From: Phanerodontia chrysosporium | Taxonomy: Eukaryota > Basidiomycota > Agaricomycetes > Polyporales > Phanerochaetaceae | NCBI GenBank assembly: GCA_001910725.1 | Contig: MJGA01000006.1 | Span: 1,364,001 to 1,428,000 of the forward strand | Reading direction: 5' to 3' | Length of the DNA stretch: 64,000 nt | Part shown: in pieces, positions 14,256 through 25,710 of the stretch | Layout of the letters: the number at the start of each line of letters is the position of its first letter | Position numbering within the stretch: the first letter of the stretch is position 1 | The notes under the pieces: generated by a model | The model's database searches: none | What the model saw: the letters and a program-made list of their open reading frames with translations, nothing else | What the model was told of the DNA's origin: nothing | Translations under genes and position numbers: made by a program

Positions 14256-17200
14256 ATGACAGACACCACCGCTATTACCCCTCCCCTCGATGGGACCGTA
14301 CGACCTCTACCGGGTCTCATCGACTTCCACGCTCACCACAATCCTCACGGAGAATGGGCGAGACTGGCACCCGAGGACGACAAGCCTTACATCCCCGTGA
14401 CTTGGCTTGAGTACGCGAATGCAACACACAGAATTGCCCGCGCATTCCGTCCAGACGGTACCGATGCTGGAGGGAAACTCGTGGCCGTACTCATCCACAC
14501 CGACGCCATCCTATATCTCGCCCTTATTCCTGGCTTAGTTCGGGCGGGCTTTGTGGTGAGTACTTTTTTCGGTCTCAAAAACGTCGTGCTGAATGGTGGC
14601 TCCGTCAGCCATTCCCTATGTCGCCCAGAAATTCTGTACCAGCGATTGTTAGTATGCTGGAAAAGACGTCCTGTCGCCACATTATTTCTCAGGCTGCATT
14701 TGCGCCTGTCGTCGCCGAAGTTCAGGCCGAGCTGAAGAAAACTGGAGTCCAGCTCTCTGTGGACGATTTACCTGCCCTGGACCAAATCTTTCCGCAATTC
14801 AGTACACGTGGCGAGGCAGCAGAGGTGGACCCCTTTCCAGCAGCGACTCGATCCATTGCCGATAGCGATGTCTTGCTCTACTTGCACTCCTCCGGCTCGA
14901 CGGGATTTCCGAAACCTATTCCACAGACTCACACTACATTGCTGGAATGGTGTAGAGCGCGTAAGGACTTCTTCGTCTCTATATAGAGGCATGCTGATAT
15001 TTTGTTACAGCTGTACTCGTCACGGCCGGACAACATGGAATTATTTGGGCCTCAATGCCTCTTCCGACGTTCCACACGATGGGCATCTACCAGCAGTTGT
15101 TGACACCGCTTGCTAGCGGGTATCCTGTGGGTCTGTATGCCCCCAAAGCGCCGAATGCACCCGTCGTACCTACCACCCAAAACCTCCTCGATGCGAGCAA
15201 GAAGGTTGGCGCAAACGGGATCGCAATTGTACCATCGTTCATCGAGGTCAGTCTTGGGGGGCATGTGACACTGTAGTGATTGCTCACAGCTATTACCTAG
15301 GTCTGGGCGCAATCCGACGAAGCTGTACAGTACCTGAAGACCCTCAAAATCCTGGTTTGCCACGCTTTTGTTTCATTGCCTGCATCTATCTGAGCCTGCT
15401 ATTTGCACAGGCCTTCGCTGGCGGCCCCTTGTCCGACAAGAACGGAGACAAGCTAGTCAAGGCTGGCGTAAAGCTCTACTCGGTCTACGGAGGCACCGAG
15501 TATGGCGTGTACACCGTCGCATTCGACGCGGACGAGTCGCAAGGACCAGACTCTCGTGTTAAGTCTAGCCGAGACTGGGCATGGGTGGCATTTCCGGAAG
15601 GTCGCTTGAAAATACGATGGGATCCTCAAGGCGACGGCTCGTACGAGTTACAATTCTTGGTCTGTCTTATCCTCCCTCTCCGAGGACGCTACTGACGGAA
15701 TTTCGGGCAGACCTGTGATACTCATCACCCTGCGGTGGAGAATCTGCCTGATTCAAGAGGTTACGCCACGTCCGATCTTTTCATTCCTCACCCAACGAAA
15801 GCAGGGCTTTGGAAGGTGTAAGTTGACTTAGGACGTACCACAGCCAGCGCTGATGGTCGTTATTCAGAGTTGGAAGGAAAGACGACGTGATCGTCCTTGG
15901 CAATGGTGCGTATGTTCGCTGTGATCAATCTGGTCTGTGTCTTATCTTGTGCCATATACGCAGGAGAGAAGGTCGTGCCGATTCCGCAGGAAGGAATCAT
16001 CACAGCGAGTCCCTTGGTATCAGCTGCTGTCATGTTCGGTCGGGGCAAGAACCAATGTGGTGTTCTTATTGAACCCCATCCTCAACATGTTATCAAATCA
16101 GGCGACGAAGGTGCCCTGGTACAATTCAGAAATATGATTTGGTTCGCAATGATTTATTTCGATGAGCTGGCGACCGTTGACCCGTGTACCAGGCCTGCCG
16201 TCGAGGAGGCGAATGCAATTGCTCCCGCCTTCGCCCGTATCTTCAAAGAGATGATAATTGTCACAAACCCCGATAAACCACTGCCTCGTGCGGCGAAGGG
16301 GACTGTCATTCGTCCTCAAGCCATGAAGGTGTATGCCGAAGAGATTGAAACTCTGTACGTGCATGTCCCTGAACCAACAAAACACAGGCTCACCTTCAAG
16401 GTAAACTAACAGCTATCAGATCGTTGATGACAGCGCAGACTCTAAAGGCGTTGCTCCACCGCCCTCATGGTCCGTTAATGATGTACAGGGATGGCTAGCA
16501 GAAGTCGCCGCAACCATCAATGGCGATCCCATATTGCCTAAGATCGATATTTTCGATCAAGGATTCGACAGGTGAGGATAAAGAGTCAGGGTGTGAGGGT
16601 TCGTCTGACTCGTTGCGCAGCCTCCATGCGACCTTCCTACGCAATAGGATCGTGGGTGCACTTCGAGCCAGCACTGATCCTGGTGCACAGAAGGCGGTCA
16701 ATCTTGTGACCCAGAACTTCGTTTACGAGCACCCAACATTGCACGAGCTCTCCACCGCCGTATCCGAGATCGTCGCAAATCCCGAACACGGCGGAAGGAC
16801 GCTGTGGAAGAAATCCGCGCAATGCTCGCCAGCTACGCAGACCATCTCCCGGTACCTGCGCACCAGGCTGATGGAACGGTTCCTCCACAAATAGTCGTTC
16901 TACTCACTGGTTCCACCGGAAATGTCGGCTCGCATATGCTCGCGGCCCTCCTTGCTGAGGAACGGATCCATCGCATCTACACACTCAACCGCAGTTCCCC
17001 ATACGGCTCGGATCGCGACGTATTGGCCTTCACTGAGCGCGGTCTGTCCCGGGATCTCCTTCAACAAGACAAGCTAGTGAGGCTTGTGGGCGATGTCACG
17101 CAAGACAGGTTTGGGCTCGAGCCAGAGGTCTTCGAAGACGTGCGTGTGGTGTTATTCAACCATGGTCGATGCGACGGCTCATCCATTCCGCTCATACATT

Positions 17201-18270
17201 CCTTAGGTCAAATCTCACGTTACTCACATAATCCATAACGCTTGGCGTGTAGATTTCAATCTCTCGCTGTCTAGTTTCGAGAAGTACATCTCTGGGACCC
17301 GTCGCCTAGTTGACCTGTGCTGTCTCCTCCCTCGACCGGTGAAGCTACTCTTCACCTCGTCAGTGGCCGCCACCCTCGGTTGGGACGTCTCTCGAGGCCG
17401 TATTCCTGAGGAAGTTCTCTCAGAGCCAGTGATTGCAGCTGGAACAGGGTACGGAGCGTCGAAATTCATCACCGAGAATGTACGTCTTGCTATCATGCCG
17501 AGCTCTTCGTGAATGTACGTTTTTATTGACATGAAATTATAGCTTCTAGTAAAAGCGGCGGAAAGAGGCTTGGAGACCACCATCCTCAGAATCGGCCAGA
17601 CCTGCGGACCAGAGATGACGGGCGCATGGGGTACGAGCGAGTGGGTGCCCATCCTTGTGAAGTCTAGCATCGAGCTTGGAATGCTGCCGGACCTCGACGG
17701 TGTGAGTCCATTCGTCCTTCTGCGTACCCCTTTGCGTCCTAAGCTACATCCCAGAATGTATCCTGGATTCCGATGGACGCGGTCGCCGCCGTGGCAAAAG
17801 ACCTCATTTTCTCCGATGAGAAATGGCCTATCTTGGTGAACGTCGTACACCCTAGGCCTACGACCTGGCGCGACGTCATGTGCGACATCAACGCTAGTCT
17901 CAAACGCCAACTCAGGCTAGTACCTTACGATGAGTGGCTAAGTACGTTGGAAACGATTGGTAAGGCAGGAAAGTCCCAAGATGTCGAACGCCTGGTGAGT
18001 CTAGGGCTGCTCTGTCGGTCTACAGAGCTGTTCACTCATGCTGCGCAGCCCGCTTTGAAGCTATTACCGTTCTTTCGAGGTCTTTCGGCTGCAAGTAATC
18101 GCGCAGCAGAGAGCAAGACGGCGACAGCGGAAGCGGGGGGCACACCCAGCTTCGACACTACCAAATTACAGAAGTTCAGTCCTACAGTGAATGAGCTTCA
18201 ACCGCTGCACGCGACGCATGCCATGGCGTGGGTGATGTATTGGAGGAAGCAAGGGTTCCTGGACGCATGA
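14256..18270 (+). CDS. NRPS-like adenylate-forming reductase (A-T-R)
   Basis: Activates a carboxylic acid with ATP, loads it on a carrier and reduces it with NAD(P)H to aldehyde or alcohol; the substrate cannot be read from sequence. Fifteen exons: 14256-14555, 14609-14960, 15011-15246, 15301-15354, 15411-15659, 15711-15817, 15868-15905, 15964-16141, 16193-16354, 16413-16571, 16621-17139, 17207-17479, 17543-17701, 17755-17994 and 18049-18270, about 1082 residues. The adenylation domain has LHSSGSTGFPKP (about 193) and YGGTEYG (about 338). The carrier serine is in GFDSLHAT (about 612). The reductase has LTGSTGNVGSHML (about 709) and YGASKF (about 868). One base is missing at about 16795-16801, between carrier and reductase. 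No other biosynthetic gene is adjacent, so a stand-alone role is likely. Confidence 0.9.
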
Positions 18271-18527
18271 TTTAGCTTGTGTAAATTCTCAATCATCGAT
18301 GGAATCTCTCAAGCTTTGCATAAAGCACTGCATCGTCGTCAGACGCTAGGCTAGCCTGGAATAACAGGCACAAACTGACGAACGCAAATTGCCGTAACTG
18401 TGATCAAGCCCGCAGCCGTCATGCTGAACTTTAATCTGGCTACCTAAATCTTTCACATTCAGGTGAGTTTGGTCAAGCTCATTATCGCCGGTCGTCTCAT
18501 TCGCCCTATGTATGTCCCAGTGGCACC

Positions 18528-19694
18528 ATGTTCTTGTGGATAAGGACTCGCAGAACCCACCTTCCGCGACTGAACACGGACGTCCTCTGCAGCATCCTTG
18601 CAGAGTTAAATCCGCAAGACCTTTCAAGCGCTGCTCGGGTTTCCAGAGAATGGCTGTACATCGCTCAGTCTAAGCTCTATCATCGAGTGGCCGTCCGGTT
18701 GCATTATTCCAGCCTTTCGAGGTCACAGCTGCTCGCAAGAACGCTTACAAACTCTGGTCATCTACGAGCATTCGTTCGACATCTCATTTTCGAGTACTTC
18801 GACATCGGCGGAGGTTGGGACAAGTTGCTCTTCGGCTGGGTGTCACTGCTTCCTGAACACGGTATTCTCTCCGTGAGACTCAGTGGCCGATATGTGGACA
18901 CGTCCGACGCTTTAATGGATCTCCCAGCCATCCGTACCGCCCGTCACATCATCCTTGAACCCTCGCTGAGCCTTTCGCAGGGCAGACTTGCCAAAATCTT
19001 GTGCTTGTCGCACCTGCAGGGCCTCTCTATAGCGGGCTGTTGCACAAACCCACTCATCCTTCCAGATGCCAAACTGAACCTCCAGCGTACCCCATTTTCA
19101 ACCTCGCCGCAACTCGTGCCGAGCCACATACCGACGATAGTTGAATACCTGCCCTCTACGACTCAGCTCACGCGTTTTGATGTGGAGATTCCTAGCCTTC
19201 ATCCCCATGAAGCGAGCCACCTAGTCAGTGCACTGAAACGTCACGCACCCTCACTAGTGCGCATCACTCTGTTCTCCCGCGGCCTCCTCACGAGCGGTCC
19301 ATTCATGGACGAGTTCGCGCCGTTGTTGGTATCTGCGCGGTATATTTGCTGTGCATACGGGACCTACACCGTTTCAGGGCTTCTGCCGCGGCTCCCGCCC
19401 GCATTGTGCACACTCGTACTCGCCTGGGGCACTGACGGGGCCAATCAAGTACTTGACCCGAACGGCTACGGTTTCATCCTGGCCCCTACCCCCGATAACA
19501 GACCCTTTCCCTCTGAAGAGCTTGCCGTGGAGATCTTACGTTTACGCACCGCATCGCTGAGGCGACTGTCGATTGTCCTTCCGGATTTTATTCGGGACCA
19601 GTGTCAACCCGTTGCAAAGGCCTGCGCTAGCTCTGGAATCACGTTCAGGAGGCTGTCTATGAGTGATGCCCTGACGGAATGCATCACTGGATAG
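18528..19694 (+). CDS. F-box protein, tandem copy 1
   Basis: Predicted substrate receptor of an SCF ubiquitin ligase. Single exon, 388 residues. The F-box spans about residues 14-50 (LPRLNTDVLCSILAELNPQDL, then ARVSREWLYIA). The rest is a leucine-rich but irregular C-terminal region, as in large Agaricomycete F-box families. It is closely related to the next gene: both share phrases such as RHL, GPFMDE/APFMDD, RLPPAL/RIPETL, WGTDG/WGIDG and PFPSEE. The start is uncertain: a short upstream exon joining an earlier ATG near 18510 is possible, but the ATG at 18528 keeps the whole F-box. Target unknown. Confidence 0.75.
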   Translation: MFLWIRTRRTHLPRLNTDVLCSILAELNPQDLSSAARVSREWLYIAQSKLYHRVAVRLHYSSLSRSQLLARTLTNSGHLRAFVRHLIFEYFDIGGGWDKLLFGWVSLLPEHGILSVRLSGRYVDTSDALMDLPAIRTARHIILEPSLSLSQGRLAKILCLSHLQGLSIAGCCTNPLILPDAKLNLQRTPFSTSPQLVPSHIPTIVEYLPSTTQLTRFDVEIPSLHPHEASHLVSALKRHAPSLVRITLFSRGLLTSGPFMDEFAPLLVSARYICCAYGTYTVSGLLPRLPPALCTLVLAWGTDGANQVLDPNGYGFILAPTPDNRPFPSEELAVEILRLRTASLRRLSIVLPDFIRDQCQPVAKACASSGITFRRLSMSDALTECITG

Positions 19695-19954
19695 CCACGC
19701 AGCGGTATCGGGCGGCTTGTATCGTGCATCTTTTCCTATCTTGAACTCACACTACTGCCACCCCGCTCAGCGATCGGAAGCTGTGCTTTGCTGTACAGTG
19801 GCACTATAAGGATCTCAATACTATTTCTGGAGTGTCTTGGAGATCAAGAGTCCTTTGCTTTTGTCAAGCTCCACGTCCGCGAGTAAGTAACTGTCTGTCG
19901 CGCTGATCGTTACATGTAGATTGTGCTGAGCGTCGCCATGACAGCTACGCAACA

Positions 19955-21088
19955 ATGGTCATGCAAGCCGTAAATTGGAACATCGACATTCTGTATCACG
20001 TTGTCGCCCAACTGGAACCGCAGGACCTGGCGAACGCAGCACGCGTATGCAAGATATGGCTGCCTATTCTGCGATCTCAACTCTATCGCCACATTATCAT
20101 CGACTCGAGAGCGAAACATGCACATACTCTCGGAGCGCGACTGCTTATGCATGAAGAGCTGCGTAATCTGGTTCGACACCTCACTCTCCGCCACATGTTC
20201 GGGACGAACGACTGGCTCAAGCCGATAGTGGAGTGGATCTTCCTCCTTCCGGAACGGAGCCTAAATTCTGTCGATGTCGAAATGAGCGATCGCGAATCGT
20301 TCGTCCTACTATTTGACTGCGCAAGCATACGCACTACGTCTCACATGAAGATTCGTCAGCGATGGATCCTGCACGAGGACCCCGAGAGAGCTGCCGCGGT
20401 ACTTGCAAACCCGCACCTCCAAAACCTCTCCATCTACACTAACGACTTGCCTGCGCCTCAAGGCGACTTGCACTTGCAACGGCTTAGTCTCGCAGCCGAC
20501 GATATGCCCATCGCACTACCACGAGTCCTCGAGATCATCGACGTATCCACACCTTTGCGCAGATTCGACTTGCACTTAACAACGCAGCCCACTGAAGCAG
20601 CGGTTGTGGATCTCGTCCGTGCTCTCGCTCGTCACGGCCCTACACTCACCCGCCTCGCGATCAGCTCCGGAGAGCGTTTCGGAATGGCACCGTTTATGGA
20701 CGACCTCATCTTTTCCCTCTCGTCGGTACGCTGGCTCTGCTGCCCATACGGAAGCTACACCCCATCGCTGCTTTTCCGAATCCCAGAGACCCTGCATACG
20801 CTAGTTCTCCTGTGGGGCATCGACGGCTCTACGCTGATTCGAGACCCTCACGGGATGGGCTACATAGCAGGCCCGCGACCAGGAAATGTGCCGTTCCCGA
20901 GCGAGGAGGTGTGTAGTGTCCTGTCGCGCCTATCGTCACGAGGAAAGCTATCGCTCAAGCGACTAGTCGTTGCACTGCCTGAGGTCGTCCGGCACAAATG
21001 CGAAGCAGTTGCAGAAGCCTGTAGTGCTGCGGGCATCCAGTTCCAGAGGGTGCGAATGAGCCATCACGTGCTAGGAATCATGGACTAG
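19955..21088 (+). CDS. F-box protein, tandem copy 2
   Basis: Single-exon paralogue of the upstream gene, 377 residues with an intact frame. The F-box is at about residues 7-45 (NWNIDILYHVVAQLEPQDL, ARVCKIWLPIL). It has the same irregular leucine-rich body, ending in VVRHKCEAVAEACSAAGIQ. Two ATGs two codons apart (19955 and 19961) are equally acceptable. The gene ends 105 bases from the stop of the convergent GST gene. A third family member is at 49837. Presumed SCF substrate receptor; no ligand is evident. Confidence 0.78.
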   Translation: MVMQAVNWNIDILYHVVAQLEPQDLANAARVCKIWLPILRSQLYRHIIIDSRAKHAHTLGARLLMHEELRNLVRHLTLRHMFGTNDWLKPIVEWIFLLPERSLNSVDVEMSDRESFVLLFDCASIRTTSHMKIRQRWILHEDPERAAAVLANPHLQNLSIYTNDLPAPQGDLHLQRLSLAADDMPIALPRVLEIIDVSTPLRRFDLHLTTQPTEAAVVDLVRALARHGPTLTRLAISSGERFGMAPFMDDLIFSLSSVRWLCCPYGSYTPSLLFRIPETLHTLVLLWGIDGSTLIRDPHGMGYIAGPRPGNVPFPSEEVCSVLSRLSSRGKLSLKRLVVALPEVVRHKCEAVAEACSAAGIQFQRVRMSHHVLGIMD

Positions 21089-21193
21089 GAGTTACTGCAT
21101 GGTGAACGAGGTGTAGTAATAAAAGCGTAACAGGAAATGATTGCATTTGAACCAAAGAGTCCTATAACCAGCGTATCGTTTGACGAACCAGGA

Positions 21194-21977
21194 TCAGATG
21201 TCCACAGACTCGTACTTTTCGAACTGCTGCATGAACCGACCCCACTTCCCACCGTGCAATTCCAAGAGCTTCGCCCAGTGTTCCGAATCCTGTCCTGTCG
21301 CCACGCGCAGCCAGACAAGAAGCGAGGCCAGCTGAAAGTCCGCCCAGGTAATCTTCTCCCCATCAACAGCGTGTCCCTGCCCTCGCCATTCGCATCGAGA
21401 CAATCCCTGACCGTCTCGAGGCCGCGCTCGAGCGCCGTCCAATCGTTCTGAGACGGTATCTCCTCGAGCGTCTTCCCAAACGCCTGCTCCCGGGTCCGCT
21501 TGTAGTACTCCTGACTGCGCGGCCTCAGGAGTGCCCAGACGTGCGGGATAACGAGGTGCAGCAGCACGGCAGGCAGAAGGCGTATTGGAATGCGCGCGTG
21601 CCGTTCGGAAAAAGTGGGGGCGCGTGGGGGTATGTTTCCTCAAAGTACTTCGCGATCGCGTCCGAATCTGCGATGACCGCCTTCGTGTTCGGATCCTGAA
21701 TGACGGGAAGTGTGTAGTGTGCCCGCCCGTCGGGCTTTGTGTCGGTTGGAGGGCGCCGATCGCTCTGCACAGGTCCTCTATGTCGGGGTACTCGACGCAT
21801 TCGGTCCTGTATTTGAGACATTTGTAGTTGAGAACGTAGCTACGAAACGTTGCTGTTAGGGTCCAGACACTCTGCAGAAGTAAACACAGGTACTCACCGT
21901 ATTTTCCAGGTGTTGGGAGACCATGCCATACACTTGTCGTTGTTTGCAGGGATATCATAGAAAACGATGGGTTCCAT
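21194..21977 (-). CDS. glutathione S-transferase, etherase-like (LigE-related, FuA-like) class
   Basis: Thioredoxin-fold N domain and helical C domain. Exons 21977-21898 and 21839-21194, about 242 residues after frame repair. The N-terminal MEPIVFYDIP, then AWSPNTWKIRYVLNYK and VEYPDIEDL, are features of the basidiomycete GST class related to bacterial beta-etherase LigE. TLPVIQDP and the acidic DSDAIAKYFEETYP follow. The C-terminal part has RGLETVRDCLDANGEG and ITWADFQLAS. The frame breaks three times (about 21744-21757, 21569-21582 and 21352-21363), each repaired by one base beside a C or G run. Role by family: conjugation of aromatic or wood-derived compounds. Class assignment is from memory of the motif and is moderately sure; the GST call is firm. 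Confidence 0.82.
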
Positions 21978-23201
21978 GACTAGGGCAAGAATTGAAGGAG
22001 ACGACAGGGCCGTGCACACAACAGATGGTGGGCCATTGACCTTTAAACTGAATCCATCCTATACATGAGTCAGCCTGGCTTGGCCGTATGGGAACGGTAC
22101 CTGTGATATTGCTTCTCACGACCCTGCATTGTGATGGTATGGCATGCCTACATCCGCCTGACGCTGCCTGCCGTGTTGAGCGAATCCTGGATGCCGCTAG
22201 TGCCCGCGAGGTTAGTTGTGGTGTTACGCTCAGGGGCGGCATGGGACATACCTGATGTTCGCGTTCCACGTCAGGTACTTCACCGTTATCCTCCTACCCT
22301 TCTGTTGAAGCTAAAAGTCTCCTTTGTATGTGACAATATGTGTGTTTTCCATGTACACGGCAGTTTACTATTCTGTAGCATGACGAATTTTTAGCGTACC
22401 TGACTCCGTCATGCTTGGAGACAAGAAGGCCGAATTTTGTCGTGTCCACCCATTCTAGTGAGTTTCCACGCAGCTGAGTCTGCGACTGGCATGGCAAGCA
22501 TTGTACGACACTGAACATTCCGAGAGGAAGACGCGACTCGCGTCACGGGTGCGCCCAAACCTGTTGTGTTTGGACGTGTTAGGATCCCAAGGCGCCGCCT
22601 TCCAAATTCGACAATTCTGGCCAACAAGCCCGGAGTCACTGCCCAATCCCGCGATCTTGTGCACGTTGACAACTTCATGATTGTCTCCATGGTACTCTGC
22701 ACATTATTTGGCGACCAACTGGTCCCTGAGCCTGTGCTGCGACATCACTGACAGTCACGCAGACAACCTTAGGCTGTACCGCGGTGCTGACGTAGAGTCA
22801 TTGAGCCGAACGTTTGAACTGGATATCAGAGTTACAGTAGAAGCTTCGTAACAGTATGTACAAATACGAAGAGTGCCACAGAGAGTCGCACGCTACATTC
22901 GAGATATCTCATCGAAGTATACGTATAGAGAGGGACGATAGATAGGGGCGATTTTCAAGATTTTTCCCGTCATTTTCTGAATAGAAAGAGCGAACGTGAA
23001 AAGAGAGAGATATCGCGTTTTCCACCCCTGCCTGCGGAGAGCCCCAAGCTACACCATCAGCGCAAAGCGAAGACTTGTAAGCCACATAATCTTACCGGCA
23101 AGGCACTTAACCCCTCAGCGTCCATACAATGTGCCCGGTTTGCCAGACCTGGCGATCATAATTCAGTATCCATGGCAGCGTCTACAGGTCACTTTGCTTG
23201 C
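21978..23201. other. intergenic region with part of a dispersed repeat
   Basis: No supported gene. The segment at about 22553-22610, read on the minus strand, resembles 54006-54062 on plus (both contain GCCTTGGGATCCTAACA and a following CCAAACA). The rest is AT-richer sequence serving as the GST promoter on one side and the 3' flank of the polyproline gene on the other. Confidence 0.4.
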
Positions 23202-23879
23202 CTAGTCTCTAGGATGATGCCTGGGAGGAGGGCGGTTCGGGGGCCCAGGAGGAGGTCCCGGCGGTGGTCCAGGAGGTGGAGGAGGCCCGGGAGGAGGCGG
23301 AGGGCCAGGAGGAGGCGGAGGGCCAGGAGGCGGAGGAGGGCCAGGAGGCGGAGGAGGGCCAGGAGGAGGGCCAGGCGGGCCAGGCGGAGGGGGAGGACGT
23401 CCAGCAGGAGGAGGTGGTGGTGGTGGCCCAGGCGGCGGCGGCGGCGGCGGAGGGCGTGACGCAGGAGGGCGTGACGCAGGAGGGCCTGGAGGGCCTGGAG
23501 GACCTGGCGGCGGCGGCGGTCCAGGTGGGGGTGGAGGCCCGGGAGGAGGAGGAGGAGGCCCGGGAGGGCCCGGTGGAGGCGGAAGCCCGGGCGGCGGAGG
23601 AGGCCCAGGAGGCGGCGGCGGCCCAGGCGGGGGTGGAGGTCCTGGAGGCCCAGGGGGAGGCACCCCAGCAGGAGGAGGAGGAGGAGGGCCAGGTGGGGGT
23701 GGAGGGCCAGGCGGAGGCGGGGCGGGAGGGTTGTTTGGAGGTGGTGGGTCATTGCGGCAGGTGCGGCATAAGCCCGGAGGAGGGTGGGGGCCGCTGCAGG
23801 TGGGCGGGCAGACGGCGGCACCTGCCGCGAGAGTAGTGCCGAAGAGGACTGTAAGGAGGATCTGCGGAGTAAGCTTCAT
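23202..23879 (-). CDS. secreted proline/glycine-rich repeat protein
   Basis: 225 residues from the start chosen here; an upstream in-frame ATG at 23897 would add six. The signal peptide is MKLTPQILLTVLFGTTLAAG, followed by a short Cys-containing segment (AVCPPTCSGPHPPPGLCRTC) and about 170 residues built almost only of PPPPGPP-type repeats, ending in a basic HHPRD tail. There is no intron. A TATA box lies about 70 bases upstream. The repeats suggest an extended polyproline-II wall or matrix protein; no known family is recognised. The opposite strand of the same repeat gives a Glu/Gly-rich open frame, which is a shadow. Repeat number is likely to vary between strains and to be assembly-sensitive. 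Confidence 0.65.
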   Translation of the reverse strand: MKLTPQILLTVLFGTTLAAGAAVCPPTCSGPHPPPGLCRTCRNDPPPPNNPPAPPPPGPPPPPGPPPPPPAGVPPPGPPGPPPPPGPPPPPGPPPPPGLPPPPGPPGPPPPPPGPPPPPGPPPPPGPPGPPGPPASRPPASRPPPPPPPPGPPPPPPPAGRPPPPPGPPGPPPGPPPPPGPPPPPGPPPPPGPPPPPGPPPPPGPPPGPPPGPPNRPPPRHHPRD

Positions 23880-23946
23880 TGTCGCACTGAGTCGCAACCT
23901 GCTGAGTGTAACGCAAGTTGGTGAGTGCTCTACGATGCGTAGGCCT

Positions 23947-23954
23947 CTTTTATA
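23947..23954 (-). promoter_or_regulatory. TATA box of the polyproline gene
   Basis: On the minus strand this reads TATAAAAG and stands about 70 bases before the start at 23879. It supports transcription of that low-complexity frame. Confidence 0.5.
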
Positions 23955-25710
23955 CGGTTTTCGCAGGCTAAATTCGTCGCTGAACGCGTCTCTCAGGGGC
24001 CGAAGAGTGTCAAGTCTGTCCTCCAGACGTTCTCAGTCGCCGAGCACGGACTGATATTACCTCAGCCCTTCAGGCCGCCTCGAGATAGGAGAACATTAAA
24101 TGCACCCTTGGACAAACTGTTTCCGTGTGCTGCGTCTCGGTGTTCGCGTGCCCCACTCTAACGCAATGGCCTCTTTCCTCCGCCCCCGACGCCTAAACAT
24201 AGAATATCAGCTATGGCTGGTGTACTACATCGCAGAAAGAACTTACACACCTCACGTCCCAATACAGCACGCTGAACTGCTTCTTCTCATGAAAGAACTC
24301 CCTCGGAGCAGCCACTTGTGAGTAGGCGTTTCCTGTTCTCGCCCAGTCAAGACATGGTCTTGCAAGCATGACATCCTTGCCCTTCGGTGAGTTGTGACCG
24401 TGTGAGAATAGCAGAGAGGACTCGGAGACCAATAGCGACGATCTAGAGCAGCGGCATGTTACACATCGAATCGTGGGTATGCTTTTCCGAGGCTCGACAA
24501 TCAAGGTGGCGACGCACGGACTTGCGCGGAGGTAGCTGATTCGCGAGTGACTTGTTTCATAGCTGCAAGGTACGTCGTCCGAGTCCAGTCTAGGTCGTAC
24601 CATCGGGGTATAGCCCGACTCGTGCGGCGTTCCGAGCGAGGTTGAGCATGCGATCTGAGTATGAATGTGCCTTAGATGACTTGTACGCGGAGCGTGCCGG
24701 ACGCCACAACGGCGATGGCAGTCCTGTTTCAGCCGACCTTATTTGTCTCCTCGAACGACACCGCCCGGCGGTGTGGTGAAGCAGGGCCGGGGGTCAAACC
24801 CGACCTTTCTCACTGGATGTCAGCAAGGCGCATTAGCACGTCATTTGCTAGAGCGAGCACGACGTCAGATGAGAGACGTTACCTTTCAGAGCATCCCGTC
24901 GGGCACCCGTGGTCACGGTTGGGAGCCACTGGCGGGTGACTAGCTGCGGAGTTCACCTGGACACAAGTCTCGGTGATGCTGTAAGGGTCGCGATGAGCAA
25001 CTCTGCGCCCACGGCCGTCGCCGACTCGGGTGCATACTACGTCAGGACCCCGTCAGCTGCCAACAAGAAGTTGTAAGGAAAGGAGACGAATATTACTAGT
25101 ATACATGCCAGCACGCCCGCTCTCGGTTGTCGAAGGACTCGCGGCTTTTGGATGCAGCGGAAACAGGAGGGATGGCCATCATCTCCTGGAGGACCGCAGG
25201 AGATGGTCGATCGCACAATCGCGTTGCTTTTCAAGTACTCCGTACCCGAGGTGATATAAACTGTGACGTGCCCGTGAATCTCGGGATGGCTGTCAATTTC
25301 CTTGCACTGAGCTACAGCCTCATTGACCCGCGCAGTAGTAAATTCAATCTTCGTAGTATCGTGGCCACCGTATGTTGTAGAGAGTTGATGTGCGAAGCTT
25401 CCCAGCGATGCCTTAGATCGAGAAACGAGAAAAGCCCGGAGCGCCGCTGTCGTTATACGACAGGCCTCGAAGCAACCGCGGATGGGCAGGTCGCGTGCTG
25501 AATAGGTTACGCGGGCTGACACATGTAGAGCATCCGGAGTCTCCTACGAATAGTAAGTGGGGCGTTTTAGTTACGCGCTGCCTGCATCAAACCCAGCGAA
25601 TGTAAAGATGTAAAGATTGTCAAGCCGGCAACCTACAATATAGTCACGGTTGAAAGACGGTGTCATGCTACGGCAAAGCACGAGACGGGATGTTCGGCGC
25701 TGGGACATTT
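23955..25710. other. gene-poor stretch
   Basis: About 1.7 kb with short frames only. A minus-strand frame at 25037-25522 (161 codons) is open but has no recognisable domain and no splice support. The right end, from about 25450, matches the 3' flank of the F-box gene near 28.06 kb and belongs to a duplicated segment. Confidence 0.35.

Noticed and set aside
23264..23836. Glu/Gly-rich plus-strand frame inside the polyproline gene
   Set aside because: Antisense shadow of the CCN-rich repeat; the minus frame has a signal peptide and TATA box.
25037..25522. 161-codon minus-strand frame near the duplicated segment
   Set aside because: It reads plausibly in places (TTARVNEAVAQCKEIDSHPE) but has no recognised domain, no TATA box and no paralogue; the matching region at 28.1 kb shares only the first 20 or so codons.
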